From the NCBI RefSeq assembly GCF_913775425.1, contig NZ_CAJYIS010000055.1, positions 1-39,446 on the forward strand: DNA of 39,446 nt, read 5' to 3'. Both the position numbers and the translations under genes were made by a program. This document shows, in pieces, positions 17,110 through 25,882 of the stretch (positions are counted from its first letter, which is position 1; each line of letters starts with the position of its first letter). A model generated the notes under the pieces. It was not told the origin of the DNA. It did no database searches and worked only from the letters and a program-made list of their open reading frames with translations. The DNA is from an uncultured Enterococcus sp. (GTDB lineage: Bacteria > Bacillota > Bacilli > Lactobacillales > Enterococcaceae).

Positions 17110-17145
17110 GAATATTAAGATAACGCAAATAATCCATCAAATAAA

Positions 17146-17174
17146 TTGAAGTTGTTCTTGAATTTAGCTATAAT
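17146..17174 (+). promoter_or_regulatory. Sigma-A promoter of the first Mga-like gene
   Basis: TTGAAG (17146-17151) and TATAAT (17169-17174) are 17 nt apart. The leader of about 90 nt contains no supportable ORF. Confidence 0.7.
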
Positions 17175-17273
17175 ATAAATATATAAAGGGAGTTTTTTAA
17201 TTTAAAACGACTTGACACGAGAAAAAATGTTGTAATGTTGTATGGTTTTACCCCAGTTAGGAAGCGATTGAGA

Positions 17274-18785
17274 ATGAAAAATGAACTATTTGATCTATAT
17301 GATCCAGATATCAAAAAAATTATTATTATTTTAGATTGTTTGGAAGAAATGCCTGATAAGATTGACGTAAAATTACTTTCAGAGCGGACTAATTTGTCTA
17401 AAATAACAGTCATGAATTATTTGAATCAAATTTCAAATTATATTGAGATGACGAATAGTGACAAACTTGAGCTGTCGTTTATCAATAAAAACCAGTTTAT
17501 TTGGCGCGTGCACGATATCTATCAATATCTTCATTTACGCAATTTTATTATTCAAAATTGTTCGATCATTCAATTAAGTGTTCGGCTTCTATTAGGGAAC
17601 CAAGTAAACAAAGAAGATTTTTTAGAAGAGTTTTTCTTGTCAGAATCTACTTTCAAACGACGATATCGTCAGTTAAAGAATATTTTTAAACATTACAATT
17701 TGAGTATTAAATCAAACAATGGAGATCTTTGTTTATTAGGTGAAGAAGCGGTTATTAGACGTGTAGCTCGTGATCAGTTGATCGATTTATTTGTTGCTTG
17801 TCCTTGGCCGTTTGAAGAGTTTGAAGAATCATTGATGGAAGAGCATTTATTGCGTGCCTTGCGGATCGATGAAGTTGAAAAAATGGATCAAGACTATTTT
17901 ATTAATGCAGATATGTTGAAGATCATGAAGTACGATTTAGCGATTCAGTGGATTAGGATCGAAAATGGTCATTGTATCTCATTGAATGAGGGGATCACAA
18001 AAAATATTAGCTTTTTCCGCTTATTGATGGAACAAGATATTTTAACCGTACCGGAACATTTTGAAGATTACACCGAAAAAATTTATTTTATGTGTTCACT
18101 TTTAGCTAAAGATATTTTTTATCTCTTACCTATCAGTGAAGTTGTACAAGAAGAGTTGCAGTCGCTTCAACCACCGATCTATCAATTTGTTTCGTTTGCT
18201 ATCAAAGAATTTGAACAAATTGTTTTACCGATCACACAAGAGCAAAAACAAGATGTTTTTCCAATTATTTTGAGTATTCATTTAGCCAATTTGATCTATC
18301 CAAACTGGAAAGGGTCGACGCATTATCAAATTTTAGACGCACGCGTTCCATCGATGAATCGCGCGATCACCACATATTTGAATGCATTAGAGGCATATGA
18401 TGAAAGCATGATCATCAAACCAATCGATATGCTCAAACAAGCGTATGAGCAGATTATTGGCTATATCACGGATTACTCTGTAAACAGTGAAACGATCTTT
18501 GTTGCTGTAAGAGGGACTAATAGTATACTGGAGATGAAGATTGCTGAGCGGATCATCGAAAAAACGTTTAGCTTTTTCTACAATATCGAATTCGATGCTA
18601 AAAATCCAGACATCATTATCCACATGAATCAACATGCGCGCTACCTGTTTGAAGACAAACAACAGCACGTGTTAAATTGTTTTATTTCGTCTTCTTTTGT
18701 AGTAGAAGATATGAATTTGATTCGTCGGGCATTGTCACAATTTTTAGATCTAAAAATAAAACAAGAAGCACTTGAGTATTTCTAA
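17274..18785 (+). CDS. Mga-like (HTH/PRD-type) transcriptional regulator, copy 1
   Basis: A 503-residue cytoplasmic regulator. Two predicted winged-HTH regions lie in the N-terminal 150 residues: VKLLSERTNLSKITVMNYLNQI, then FLEEFFLSESTFKRRYRQLKNI. The conserved LCLLGEEAVIRRVARD follows, then a long helical PRD-like part and a C-terminal EIIB-like fold. This is the Mga/AtxA-type architecture. The ATG at 17274 matches exactly the start of the paralogue at 30259 (MxxELxxLYDPxI). It probably controls the adjacent wall hydrolase and WxL operon, since Mga-like genes often neighbour surface-protein genes. The signal it senses is unknown; phosphorylation by PTS is known for some family members. Confidence 0.85.
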   Translation: MKNELFDLYDPDIKKIIIILDCLEEMPDKIDVKLLSERTNLSKITVMNYLNQISNYIEMTNSDKLELSFINKNQFIWRVHDIYQYLHLRNFIIQNCSIIQLSVRLLLGNQVNKEDFLEEFFLSESTFKRRYRQLKNIFKHYNLSIKSNNGDLCLLGEEAVIRRVARDQLIDLFVACPWPFEEFEESLMEEHLLRALRIDEVEKMDQDYFINADMLKIMKYDLAIQWIRIENGHCISLNEGITKNISFFRLLMEQDILTVPEHFEDYTEKIYFMCSLLAKDIFYLLPISEVVQEELQSLQPPIYQFVSFAIKEFEQIVLPITQEQKQDVFPIILSIHLANLIYPNWKGSTHYQILDARVPSMNRAITTYLNALEAYDESMIIKPIDMLKQAYEQIIGYITDYSVNSETIFVAVRGTNSILEMKIAERIIEKTFSFFYNIEFDAKNPDIIIHMNQHARYLFEDKQQHVLNCFISSSFVVEDMNLIRRALSQFLDLKIKQEALEYF

Positions 18786-18787
18786 TG

Positions 18788-18838
18788 AAAAGATCAGACA
18801 TTTAGCGATTATGCAAAAATGTTTGGTCTTTTTTTTAT
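18788..18838 (+). terminator. Terminator of the first Mga-like gene
   Basis: An imperfect stem AGATCAGACATTT / AAATGTTTGGTCT is followed by T8. Confidence 0.75.
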
Positions 18839-18896
18839 GCCAAAGTAGCTTATACTCAAAAAATAAAGTACTATGAAAAAATTCGTTTGTTATATA

Positions 18897-18922
18897 TTGA
18901 AAAAATTGCACAGCTTTTTCAA
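18897..18922. promoter_or_regulatory. Inverted repeat upstream of the wall hydrolase promoter
   Basis: TTGAAAAA and TTTTTCAA are separated by 10 nt, immediately upstream of the extended -10. A similar A5/T5 inverted repeat lies upstream of the WxL operon (20919-20941), so both may bind the Mga-like regulators. Confidence 0.4.
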
Positions 18923-18927
18923 CAACG

Positions 18928-18936
18928 TGCTATACT
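18928..18936 (+). promoter_or_regulatory. Extended -10 promoter of the wall hydrolase gene
   Basis: TGC-TATACT is an extended -10. TTGCAC at 18906-18911 is a possible -35, but its 19-nt spacer is long, which suggests activator dependence. Confidence 0.6.
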
Positions 18937-19021
18937 TAAGTTAAATGAAAAAAATAAAAATTTGAAAACAATAAAATGAATGTAGTATATGCTTTTTTTT
19001 AGGGAGAAAGGAGCTTTAATT

Positions 19022-20863
19022 TTGAAAAAGACTGATTTAGTAAAAAATAAGTTAAACGACGCACCTAAATATAGCCATTTAAATAAAGTATTTTATGCTG
19101 GAATCGCTATGTTTAGCGGAACTTTAGGTACGGGGATTTCAGCATATGCACATGAAGAAGGTACTGATGCACTACCCGTTCAAGGAAAAGAGAGCGATAC
19201 ATCGACTATTTTAGCGACTCAAGATACGGCAACGATTCCTGTAAATAGTGAAGTGTCTTCTGTTGAAGTAACACAACCTATTAGTGAATCAATGACTGTA
19301 ACTTCATTGACTAGTGAATCGACAACAGTCTTAGAATCAAGTTTGAGTGAGTCGACTAGTACGACTTCACAAAGTGCCATTCAAGACTCGCAAAGCCAGA
19401 TGAGCCAAAGTACAAGTCAAAGTACGACGAGTCAACCAAGTGAATCAACAAGTACTTCGCAAACTAGTCAAAGTACTAGCCAAACGTCAGAACAAGCAAG
19501 TACGTCGACAAGTACGCTTTATTCGACAAGTACATCAACATCTACTAGCACATCGCTATCGATGTCTACTAGTCTATCAACATCGACAAGTACTTCACAT
19601 TCAACAAGTATCAAACACTCAACTTCAACGTCGACAAGTGCTAGTTTGTCTAACTCTTCTTCGATGAAACGAAGCCAAAGTACGAGTCTTTCACAGGCAC
19701 ATGCCGTATCGTTAAGCACATCAACTTCAATGTCACTTAGTACGAAGACGCCACCACGTCCAACGATTGTAAAACCAGTTGAACAAGTAAGACCGACAAC
19801 ACCGACATATACGTATCAAACACCAAGTGTTGCTGTAAATCCTTCGTATACATCAAGTTCAACGATCGATTCAACCTTTAATCTTGATCATGTGCTTAAT
19901 AATATGACGCAAAAACAATTTAAATTATCGGATAGTGTTTTGCAATGGAAAGATCTTGTAACAAAAGTGGCGAAAGAACAAGGTATGGAACAATATGTAC
20001 CGCTTATTTTAGCGATTATCCAAGTCGAGTCAAATGGTACAGGTACAAAAGACATTATGCAAAGTAGTGAATCAGCAGGACATGGAGTCAATTATTTCCA
20101 AACAGAAGAAGCGTCTGTTCAGCAGGGTGTGAAACACTTGCGTAACGTTGTCGAAAAAGCTGCAAGCTATAATAAAGGGTATGAGAAGAATATCAAATTG
20201 ATCGCTCAGGCCTATAATTACGGTCCAGGATTCATTGATTACGTTCATACACATGGTGGTTATTATAATTTGAGTGTTGCTCAAAAATATTCCAAAGATG
20301 TCGTAGCACCTAGTCTAGGCAATACAACAGGTCAGACATACAAATATTCGAATTTCTTCTCGCAAGCTGCAAATAATGAATTTTTATATTTAAATGGTGG
20401 AAATTATTACTATGGAAATATTGTTAGTTCATTTGTCTATCAAGAATTTTCACCGATCTTGATGGCTCTAGATGAATTCCAAGGACAAGAGTATGTATTT
20501 GGTGGGAAAAATCCAGCGATGGGATTCGACTGTAGTGGTATCGTATCTTGGGGACTAGCTAAATTAGATATTTCCTTACCATCGTATACAGTAAGTCAGT
20601 GGCAACTGACGACACCAGTCAAATTAGAAGATGCACGTCCAGGGGACTTGATCTTCTTTAAAGGGACATATGGCGATGCGGACTTCATTTCTCACGTTGA
20701 ATTTTATGTCGATGAAAATACGATGTTTGGTAGCAATGGTAATGGTGTCGGGTACCATAATTTTAAAGATAGTTATTGGCAACAGCATTTTGCAGGTGTT
20801 CGCCGTGTAACAGAATTAAGTCAAGTTTTTGACGCAAAAGAACATTTAAATTTAAATCGTTAA
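19022..20863 (+). CDS. Secreted bifunctional wall hydrolase (lysozyme-like + NlpC/P60) with Ser/Thr stalk
   Basis: A 613-residue protein. A signal peptide ends near SAYA/HEEG (about residue 43). A Ser/Thr-rich low-complexity stalk follows (about 60-245, runs of STSTS and SQS), then a Pro/Thr linker. A lysozyme-like domain comes next (about 290-420: IQVESNGTGTKDIMQSSESAG, the VQQGVKHL region, LIAQAYNYGPGF). Last is an NlpC/P60 peptidase with catalytic Cys504 (GFDCSG) and His558 (FISHVEF). This two-domain order matches CwlT of Tn916-like elements, where one domain cuts glycan and the other the stem peptide. The start is a TTG at 19022: AAAGGAG lies 8 nt upstream, while the ATG at 18989 lacks a site. 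It has its own promoter and terminator, and probably remodels the wall around the WxL apparatus. Confidence 0.85.
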   Translation: MKKTDLVKNKLNDAPKYSHLNKVFYAGIAMFSGTLGTGISAYAHEEGTDALPVQGKESDTSTILATQDTATIPVNSEVSSVEVTQPISESMTVTSLTSESTTVLESSLSESTSTTSQSAIQDSQSQMSQSTSQSTTSQPSESTSTSQTSQSTSQTSEQASTSTSTLYSTSTSTSTSTSLSMSTSLSTSTSTSHSTSIKHSTSTSTSASLSNSSSMKRSQSTSLSQAHAVSLSTSTSMSLSTKTPPRPTIVKPVEQVRPTTPTYTYQTPSVAVNPSYTSSSTIDSTFNLDHVLNNMTQKQFKLSDSVLQWKDLVTKVAKEQGMEQYVPLILAIIQVESNGTGTKDIMQSSESAGHGVNYFQTEEASVQQGVKHLRNVVEKAASYNKGYEKNIKLIAQAYNYGPGFIDYVHTHGGYYNLSVAQKYSKDVVAPSLGNTTGQTYKYSNFFSQAANNEFLYLNGGNYYYGNIVSSFVYQEFSPILMALDEFQGQEYVFGGKNPAMGFDCSGIVSWGLAKLDISLPSYTVSQWQLTTPVKLEDARPGDLIFFKGTYGDADFISHVEFYVDENTMFGSNGNGVGYHNFKDSYWQQHFAGVRRVTELSQVFDAKEHLNLNR

Positions 20864-20865
20864 AT

Positions 20866-20907
20866 AAAAACACTTGAAATCTTGTTTCAGATTTCAAGTG
20901 TTTTTTT
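20866..20907 (+). terminator. Terminator of the wall hydrolase gene
   Basis: A 16-bp stem AAAAACACTTGAAATC / GATTTCAAGTGTTTTT is followed by T-rich sequence. Confidence 0.92.
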
Positions 20908-20918
20908 GTCCATTTTTT

Positions 20919-20941
20919 TCAATTTTTTGTGGAAAAATTGA
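20919..20941. promoter_or_regulatory. Inverted repeat at the promoter of the WxL operon
   Basis: TCAATTTTT and AAAAATTGA form a perfect 9-bp inverted repeat around TGTGG. It overlaps a weak -35 (TTGAGC, 20938-20943), with a possible -10 TGATAA at 20962-20967. The weak promoter suggests a need for an activator. Confidence 0.4.
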
Positions 20942-21014
20942 GCTTTCCTAATATTTTAAGGTGATAACATATGGTTTAGATAGTATAAACGTTATTTGGG
21001 GAGGCGGATTAAAA

Positions 21015-24000
21015 ATGAAGAAAGGAAGAATAAGTGTACTTTTTTTGATAGTTGCTTTAAGTCTTTTATTAATGTTTGTAAGTAGCGCAATAACTATAGA
21101 TGTAAAAGGATTGGAAAAGACGGATAGTCAGATCTTACAAAATAAACAAGCACGGAATGTAGCAACAGAAGATACTTCGATTGCAGCAACAATCGCTACA
21201 GCAGATAAGACAAAAGTTATTTTAGTTCCGGGACCTAGTGGAGAAATCTACAAAGAATACAACAGTAATGAAGCCGGAGTGAAGCAAGCTCTGTTTGACT
21301 TATACCAGCAACCGACAAAACAAGATTATGTACTGTATTTCGGTTCAAACCTTACGTTGTCTGCAAGTACGATGGCTAAAACAATCCCAGCAACACCAGA
21401 TGCTTCATCAATGACTTTTTATGCGTTAAAAGACAAAATTGGACGTTTGACACTGACGGCACATCCTGATGATCCAATTTCTTCATCAACAAGTTTAGTA
21501 GCCAATACGAAAATACTGAATTTGCCTACGAATACTTATTTTGGTTCGAACATCAATCTACGAAATATCGATTATCGTGGAACAACGCTATACCTAAATG
21601 GTTATGATCTTACGACAAATGGTGGAGCCGTGGGGAATGGATTCACGGTCTTTGGTGGAACAGACAGTGGAAATCTAACAGGAAATCCAACAATAACGAT
21701 AAATACCACAGGAAGCGGAACGTGGACACTTTATGGTGGTAACAATAATGGCGGGACGTTAACTGGGAATCCAACGATAGTAGTCAATCAAACAAGTGGG
21801 AATATTTCAGGGATTTATGGAGGCGCACGAGTCGGCACGATCGATGGAAATGTCACCACAAAAATCATCGATATAAATGGAACTTTGAATACCTACTATG
21901 GGGGAGGCTATGGTGAGAGTGCCTCTAATTCAGCAAACGTTACAGGAACGGTCACTAGCAGTATTAATATTGTAAATGCAGCAACCAATTTTCGTCTAGG
22001 AAGTTATGTCGGTGGTGTGAATTATGGAACGATTCAACATACGATTCTGAACACGATCTCAGGATATGGTCGATGGACGGGGAACGGCCAAAGGTTCACT
22101 GGTGGGTCGAACTATGGTGATATTGGTCAGAGTGGAAACCAGGATGCGATTATCACTAATTTTGATACTAGTCAATATAAATCAGGCCAAGCTGAGTTTG
22201 AAGGTGGTAATCGTAATCAAGGAACGATCTATGGAAATATCACGAATCAAGTTCTTGCAGGTACGTACTTATCCGGCAGTTTAGGTGACATAAACGGTGG
22301 AGGTGGTAACGATATTGCTGTGTTATCACAAAGTTCAATGGGGGCAAACAACGAAACTACCTATGATGCTAGTACACCAGAGCAACGAGCAGAAATAGCG
22401 AAAAAAGCCGCAAATTTCAAAGTATTTGGAAATATCTCAACTAAATTATTAGGTGGTTCTGTCAGCAATAATGCTATTCGTGGCGATTCATATTACACTA
22501 CAGCCGCAGGACGTGGAGGATATGTCGAAGGCGATACAACGATCGAAGTCGGAGTATTGAATGAAGATGGAAAACCAGGAGGCGCCGGCATGGTCTATCG
22601 CGGAAGTTATCCGACTTATTCTTTAGAATATTCAACTTCTAATAAAACTAGAGGGTATAACACAAATTGGGATATCGTAGGCGGTGGAGGCGATCCTGTA
22701 CGAAATGGTCGTTGGGATATGTACATTAAAGGCAATACTAAATTAGTAATTAATAATGCCGTAGCTCGTTGGACATATGGAGGTTCTTTTACCGGGGTGA
22801 TTGAAGGGAATTCTTCTCATACTCTAAATAGTGGGTTGATCGATACGATGGAAGGAACTGGATATAATGGAGCTCGCGTATATGGCAATGGAAGTTCAGT
22901 AGTAAACAACGGACAAGTCGATTGGTTTTTAACAGGTGGTGGTTGGGACGACTCGAAAATTGTCGGGAATGCTAAAGTGGTAGTGAATGACGGGACGATC
23001 AATGCATCTATGGGAGCGACTTATGGAGTTGCAGGTTCGCATACGGTAACAGGAAATGGTGAGATGTACGTTTATGGAGGCGACTTTTCAGGGACGCCAC
23101 GCACAGGTAATAATGGATTTTCAGGTGGGGTAACGAATAGCGGTTATTTACTTGGAAATACGAGTTTGACTATAGATCTACGCAAATCGGACAAAGAGTT
23201 TAAGTTACCAACAGGCACGTATATTACTGGAGGACGTCCGTATGGTGTCAATACAAATTTAGGAACAAATGAACAAAATACGATCACAATGAATATTTTT
23301 ACAAAACCAGGTGTCGATTCGCTAAATGGAGCAACGATTTATGGTGATGGTGGTGGAACTTCAGGAAACAATACAAAAAGTGGTTCGATCAAAATGAACA
23401 TTCAAGCTGCAGGTTCAAATATTGGGACGCTTTATGCTACACAGTATTCAAACATCGTAAATGGAAAAATCTTGCGTAATGTCGAAGCGAATATTCAAGG
23501 AGCAAATCAAATCAATGGATTATCTGGTGGGAACGCTGATGATAATTTTACCAATACCATTGTAGCCAATTCAACAAATCAAGTCAGATATAATTTTGGG
23601 AACAATATTGATGGCACTGATCAATATCAGACGGACCCCATCAATATAACGGGAAAAGGAATCATCAATTTCAATGAATTAAATGTGACTAATGGATTAA
23701 AAATTTTTGCTAATGGCGGAAATATTTTAAATGGTGGTGGAGCAACAGCAGCAAATCATAGTACGACATATAATAATTTTGGCTCGATTACATTAAGTAA
23801 AAATTCTGGTTTAGGGATTGCCAATGCAAGTAATTATTTATCAGGAAGCAAGTTGACAGTTCAAGACGAAGGAACGATCGAGTCTCCTCAAGGCACAGGG
23901 AAGATTAATCTAGCAGATTTTGAAACGCCTAACATTGAAACGGATCGACTGACTTGGATTAAAAATACGACCAATACAACAGCCTTATTAGATATTACAG

Positions 24001-25529
24001 GAACATATTTTGGGAAATTAAAAGGATACCAAGTACTAACGATCAATCCCGTTAAAACAAATGCCACTAAAATTGGGCCTAGAAATTTTAAAGGGATCGA
24101 AAAAGCAACCGGTAAAACTTATGTCGGAGACAATGACATTACAGGATCGACTAATGGTTATGGGGTCGCGATCCCTGGCTCGATTATCGATTACGAGGTA
24201 GAGCAACCAGGCATTGTTGAAGGAACAGGTAATATTTTCCACGATGTAACACAAGTAAAAGCCAATAATGAACCTCTTACACTACAAGCTTGGGGAACGG
24301 AAATTGCGGCAACGAGAGTTCAAAAAGGGAGATTAATCATCCCTTATTCAACATCGATCATCCCCACTTTAACTTTTGAACCAGAGACTAAAACAACTGG
24401 TTCTTGGTTGTATCAAGGTGCAATCACGACGACTAAAGTTAATGAAGCACCTACAACGGTTGCTGAACAAGCGGACTCTAGTTCCGTAGACTGGAAATCA
24501 CCAAGTGGCGAGTATAGTTATCAAGTGAAGATCGTTTATTCAAATAAAGTCGAATTGACTTCTCGCAACGTCATCATGACTCAAGATCAAGCACAAAAGT
24601 TAACAAATATCGATGAAGTCGTTTCCTTGATGAATGCTAAAGGTCGTCCATTTTTTACAAGTAGTTTGACCCAAGAACAGTTTGAAGAAATCAAAGCAAC
24701 TACTTTCACTGAGAATGAATCTTCAAAAAAATATCCAATTACGTATAAGGCAGGAACAACTAGTGAAAATCAACAGTCTCAAACACGTAACTTGGTCGTA
24801 GTATCCAATAATGCGGTTATTTCAGATGATCAACAATTTGCAGTTTACGCTCAAGATATACAGCTACCAAAGATGCAAGCAAATGCGCTGAATGATCAAA
24901 GTGATCTCGATCAGTTTACTAAAGCAACGGTTATTTTCGCAGATAATACTGAAAATACGAGTGCTCAATTGCCCAAAGATACATTTACTACGATTCAACA
25001 AACGACAGCAGATCAATTACCAAACGAAGTTAAAGCAACTTACTCGTACACATTAGGTGAGAAGACACTTTTTAAAGATATCAATGTCTACGTTTATGGG
25101 GTTTTAGAATTACTGGAAACACCGGCTTCTATTGATTTTGGAACGCAAAAAGTAACTACAAAAACAATGACTTACTGGTCGAACTTATCTGATAATTTAC
25201 TGGTACGTGATACACGTGGGAAACAACATTCGCCATGGCAGCTAATGGTGACTCAAACGAGACCATTGACGAATAAGTCAAATTCAAATGATTATTTAGA
25301 AAGTGTTTTATTCTATCAAGATCAAGAGAATATTATCGAGTTAAATGAAGGAGCTGTACCGATTTATACTACGGATACACCAGAAGATAAAACTTATGAG
25401 ATCAATACTGATTGGTCAAAAGAAAATAAAAAAGGAATACAGTTGACTGTACCAGTCGAACAACAAAAAAAGGGAGCATACGAAGGTACTTTAGTTTGGT
25501 CACTTGTTGATGCACCGGGAAATGAGTAA
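21015..25529 (+). CDS. Giant Gly/Asn-rich repeat surface protein with C-terminal WxL domain
   Basis: A 1504-residue secreted protein. An N-terminal hydrophobic segment (about 6-27) acts as signal peptide or anchor. From about residue 190 to 900 there are irregular repeats of 20-35 residues rich in YGG, GN, TITIN and NNG (for example TWTLYGGNNNGGTLTGNPTI), the pattern of a parallel beta-helix. A segment of mixed beta domains follows. The last 150 residues are a divergent WxL domain: ASIDFGTQKV, PWQLMV (first WxL) and YEGTLVWSLVDAPG (second WxL). WxL domains bind peptidoglycan non-covalently. The ATG at 21015 has GGGAGG 8-9 nt upstream; the in-frame GTG at 20961 lies in the promoter region. Probable adhesin or scaffold, first gene of the operon. 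Confidence 0.85.
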   Translation: MKKGRISVLFLIVALSLLLMFVSSAITIDVKGLEKTDSQILQNKQARNVATEDTSIAATIATADKTKVILVPGPSGEIYKEYNSNEAGVKQALFDLYQQPTKQDYVLYFGSNLTLSASTMAKTIPATPDASSMTFYALKDKIGRLTLTAHPDDPISSSTSLVANTKILNLPTNTYFGSNINLRNIDYRGTTLYLNGYDLTTNGGAVGNGFTVFGGTDSGNLTGNPTITINTTGSGTWTLYGGNNNGGTLTGNPTIVVNQTSGNISGIYGGARVGTIDGNVTTKIIDINGTLNTYYGGGYGESASNSANVTGTVTSSINIVNAATNFRLGSYVGGVNYGTIQHTILNTISGYGRWTGNGQRFTGGSNYGDIGQSGNQDAIITNFDTSQYKSGQAEFEGGNRNQGTIYGNITNQVLAGTYLSGSLGDINGGGGNDIAVLSQSSMGANNETTYDASTPEQRAEIAKKAANFKVFGNISTKLLGGSVSNNAIRGDSYYTTAAGRGGYVEGDTTIEVGVLNEDGKPGGAGMVYRGSYPTYSLEYSTSNKTRGYNTNWDIVGGGGDPVRNGRWDMYIKGNTKLVINNAVARWTYGGSFTGVIEGNSSHTLNSGLIDTMEGTGYNGARVYGNGSSVVNNGQVDWFLTGGGWDDSKIVGNAKVVVNDGTINASMGATYGVAGSHTVTGNGEMYVYGGDFSGTPRTGNNGFSGGVTNSGYLLGNTSLTIDLRKSDKEFKLPTGTYITGGRPYGVNTNLGTNEQNTITMNIFTKPGVDSLNGATIYGDGGGTSGNNTKSGSIKMNIQAAGSNIGTLYATQYSNIVNGKILRNVEANIQGANQINGLSGGNADDNFTNTIVANSTNQVRYNFGNNIDGTDQYQTDPINITGKGIINFNELNVTNGLKIFANGGNILNGGGATAANHSTTYNNFGSITLSKNSGLGIANASNYLSGSKLTVQDEGTIESPQGTGKINLADFETPNIETDRLTWIKNTTNTTALLDITGTYFGKLKGYQVLTINPVKTNATKIGPRNFKGIEKATGKTYVGDNDITGSTNGYGVAIPGSIIDYEVEQPGIVEGTGNIFHDVTQVKANNEPLTLQAWGTEIAATRVQKGRLIIPYSTSIIPTLTFEPETKTTGSWLYQGAITTTKVNEAPTTVAEQADSSSVDWKSPSGEYSYQVKIVYSNKVELTSRNVIMTQDQAQKLTNIDEVVSLMNAKGRPFFTSSLTQEQFEEIKATTFTENESSKKYPITYKAGTTSENQQSQTRNLVVVSNNAVISDDQQFAVYAQDIQLPKMQANALNDQSDLDQFTKATVIFADNTENTSAQLPKDTFTTIQQTTADQLPNEVKATYSYTLGEKTLFKDINVYVYGVLELLETPASIDFGTQKVTTKTMTYWSNLSDNLLVRDTRGKQHSPWQLMVTQTRPLTNKSNSNDYLESVLFYQDQENIIELNEGAVPIYTTDTPEDKTYEINTDWSKENKKGIQLTVPVEQQKKGAYEGTLVWSLVDAPGNE

Positions 25530-25543
25530 AGGAGGAGCTAAAA

Positions 25544-25882
25544 GTGAAAAAACAGTATATAGGATGTTTGATTCTAATTGGCCTTTTTTTCCCGATGGTG
25601 GTGACGGCCGATGGTAACGATTATTCAACTACAGGACAAGCTGGATTTTATGGGGTATATGAATCAGAAACAAATACGTCATCTGATCATATAGAAACAA
25701 GTGATTCCAGTCTACCGAGTACAAAATTTCCCATTACAGGCAGCCAACAAACCAATCAAGAAGGGTATGGAATCTTACCATCCACAGGAAGTAAATCAGA
25801 GTATATAGTTTCTTTTATAGGATTATTGCTATCACTAGGTTTAAGTATATTGATTCAAAGAAAAAGGGAGGAAATAAAATGA
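25544..25882 (+). CDS. Small LPXTG-anchored surface protein
   Basis: A 112-residue protein with a signal peptide (about 1-22, cut near VTA/DGN) and a short Ser/Thr/Asn-rich mature part. The sorting signal is LPSTG at 78-82, then a hydrophobic stretch (88-104) and the tail QRKREEIK. Nearly the whole exported part is linker-like, so it may act as a covalently attached docking or spacer piece. A second motif-like stretch, LPSTK-FPITG, lies at 57-66. It starts with GTG, with GGAGGAG 6 nt upstream, 14 nt after the giant WxL gene, and overlaps the next gene by 4 nt. Small LPXTG proteins are regular members of WxL clusters. The sortase at the operon end is its likely partner. Confidence 0.85.
   Translation: MKKQYIGCLILIGLFFPMVVTADGNDYSTTGQAGFYGVYESETNTSSDHIETSDSSLPSTKFPITGSQQTNQEGYGILPSTGSKSEYIVSFIGLLLSLGLSILIQRKREEIK

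Noticed and set aside
17181-17273. Possible leader peptide in the Mga-like gene leader
   Set aside because: Only a two-codon ATG-TTG-TAA frame and an unused Shine-Dalgarno-like AAAGGGAG were seen, which is too little to support a gene.
19380-19750. Short periodic repeats resembling a CRISPR or tandem-repeat array
   Set aside because: The periodicity comes from Ser/Thr codons of the hydrolase stalk. There are no constant repeats with unique spacers and no cas genes.
18989-20863. Evidence for an integrative conjugative element or prophage
   Set aside because: Only the CwlT-like domain pair hints at it. No integrase, relaxase, conjugation, phage structural or attachment sequences are seen in the window.
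20961-21014. Upstream GTG start giving 18 more residues to the giant WxL protein
   Set aside because: It would begin in the promoter region and put a non-signal sequence before the signal peptide. The ATG at 21015 has a strong GGGAGG.
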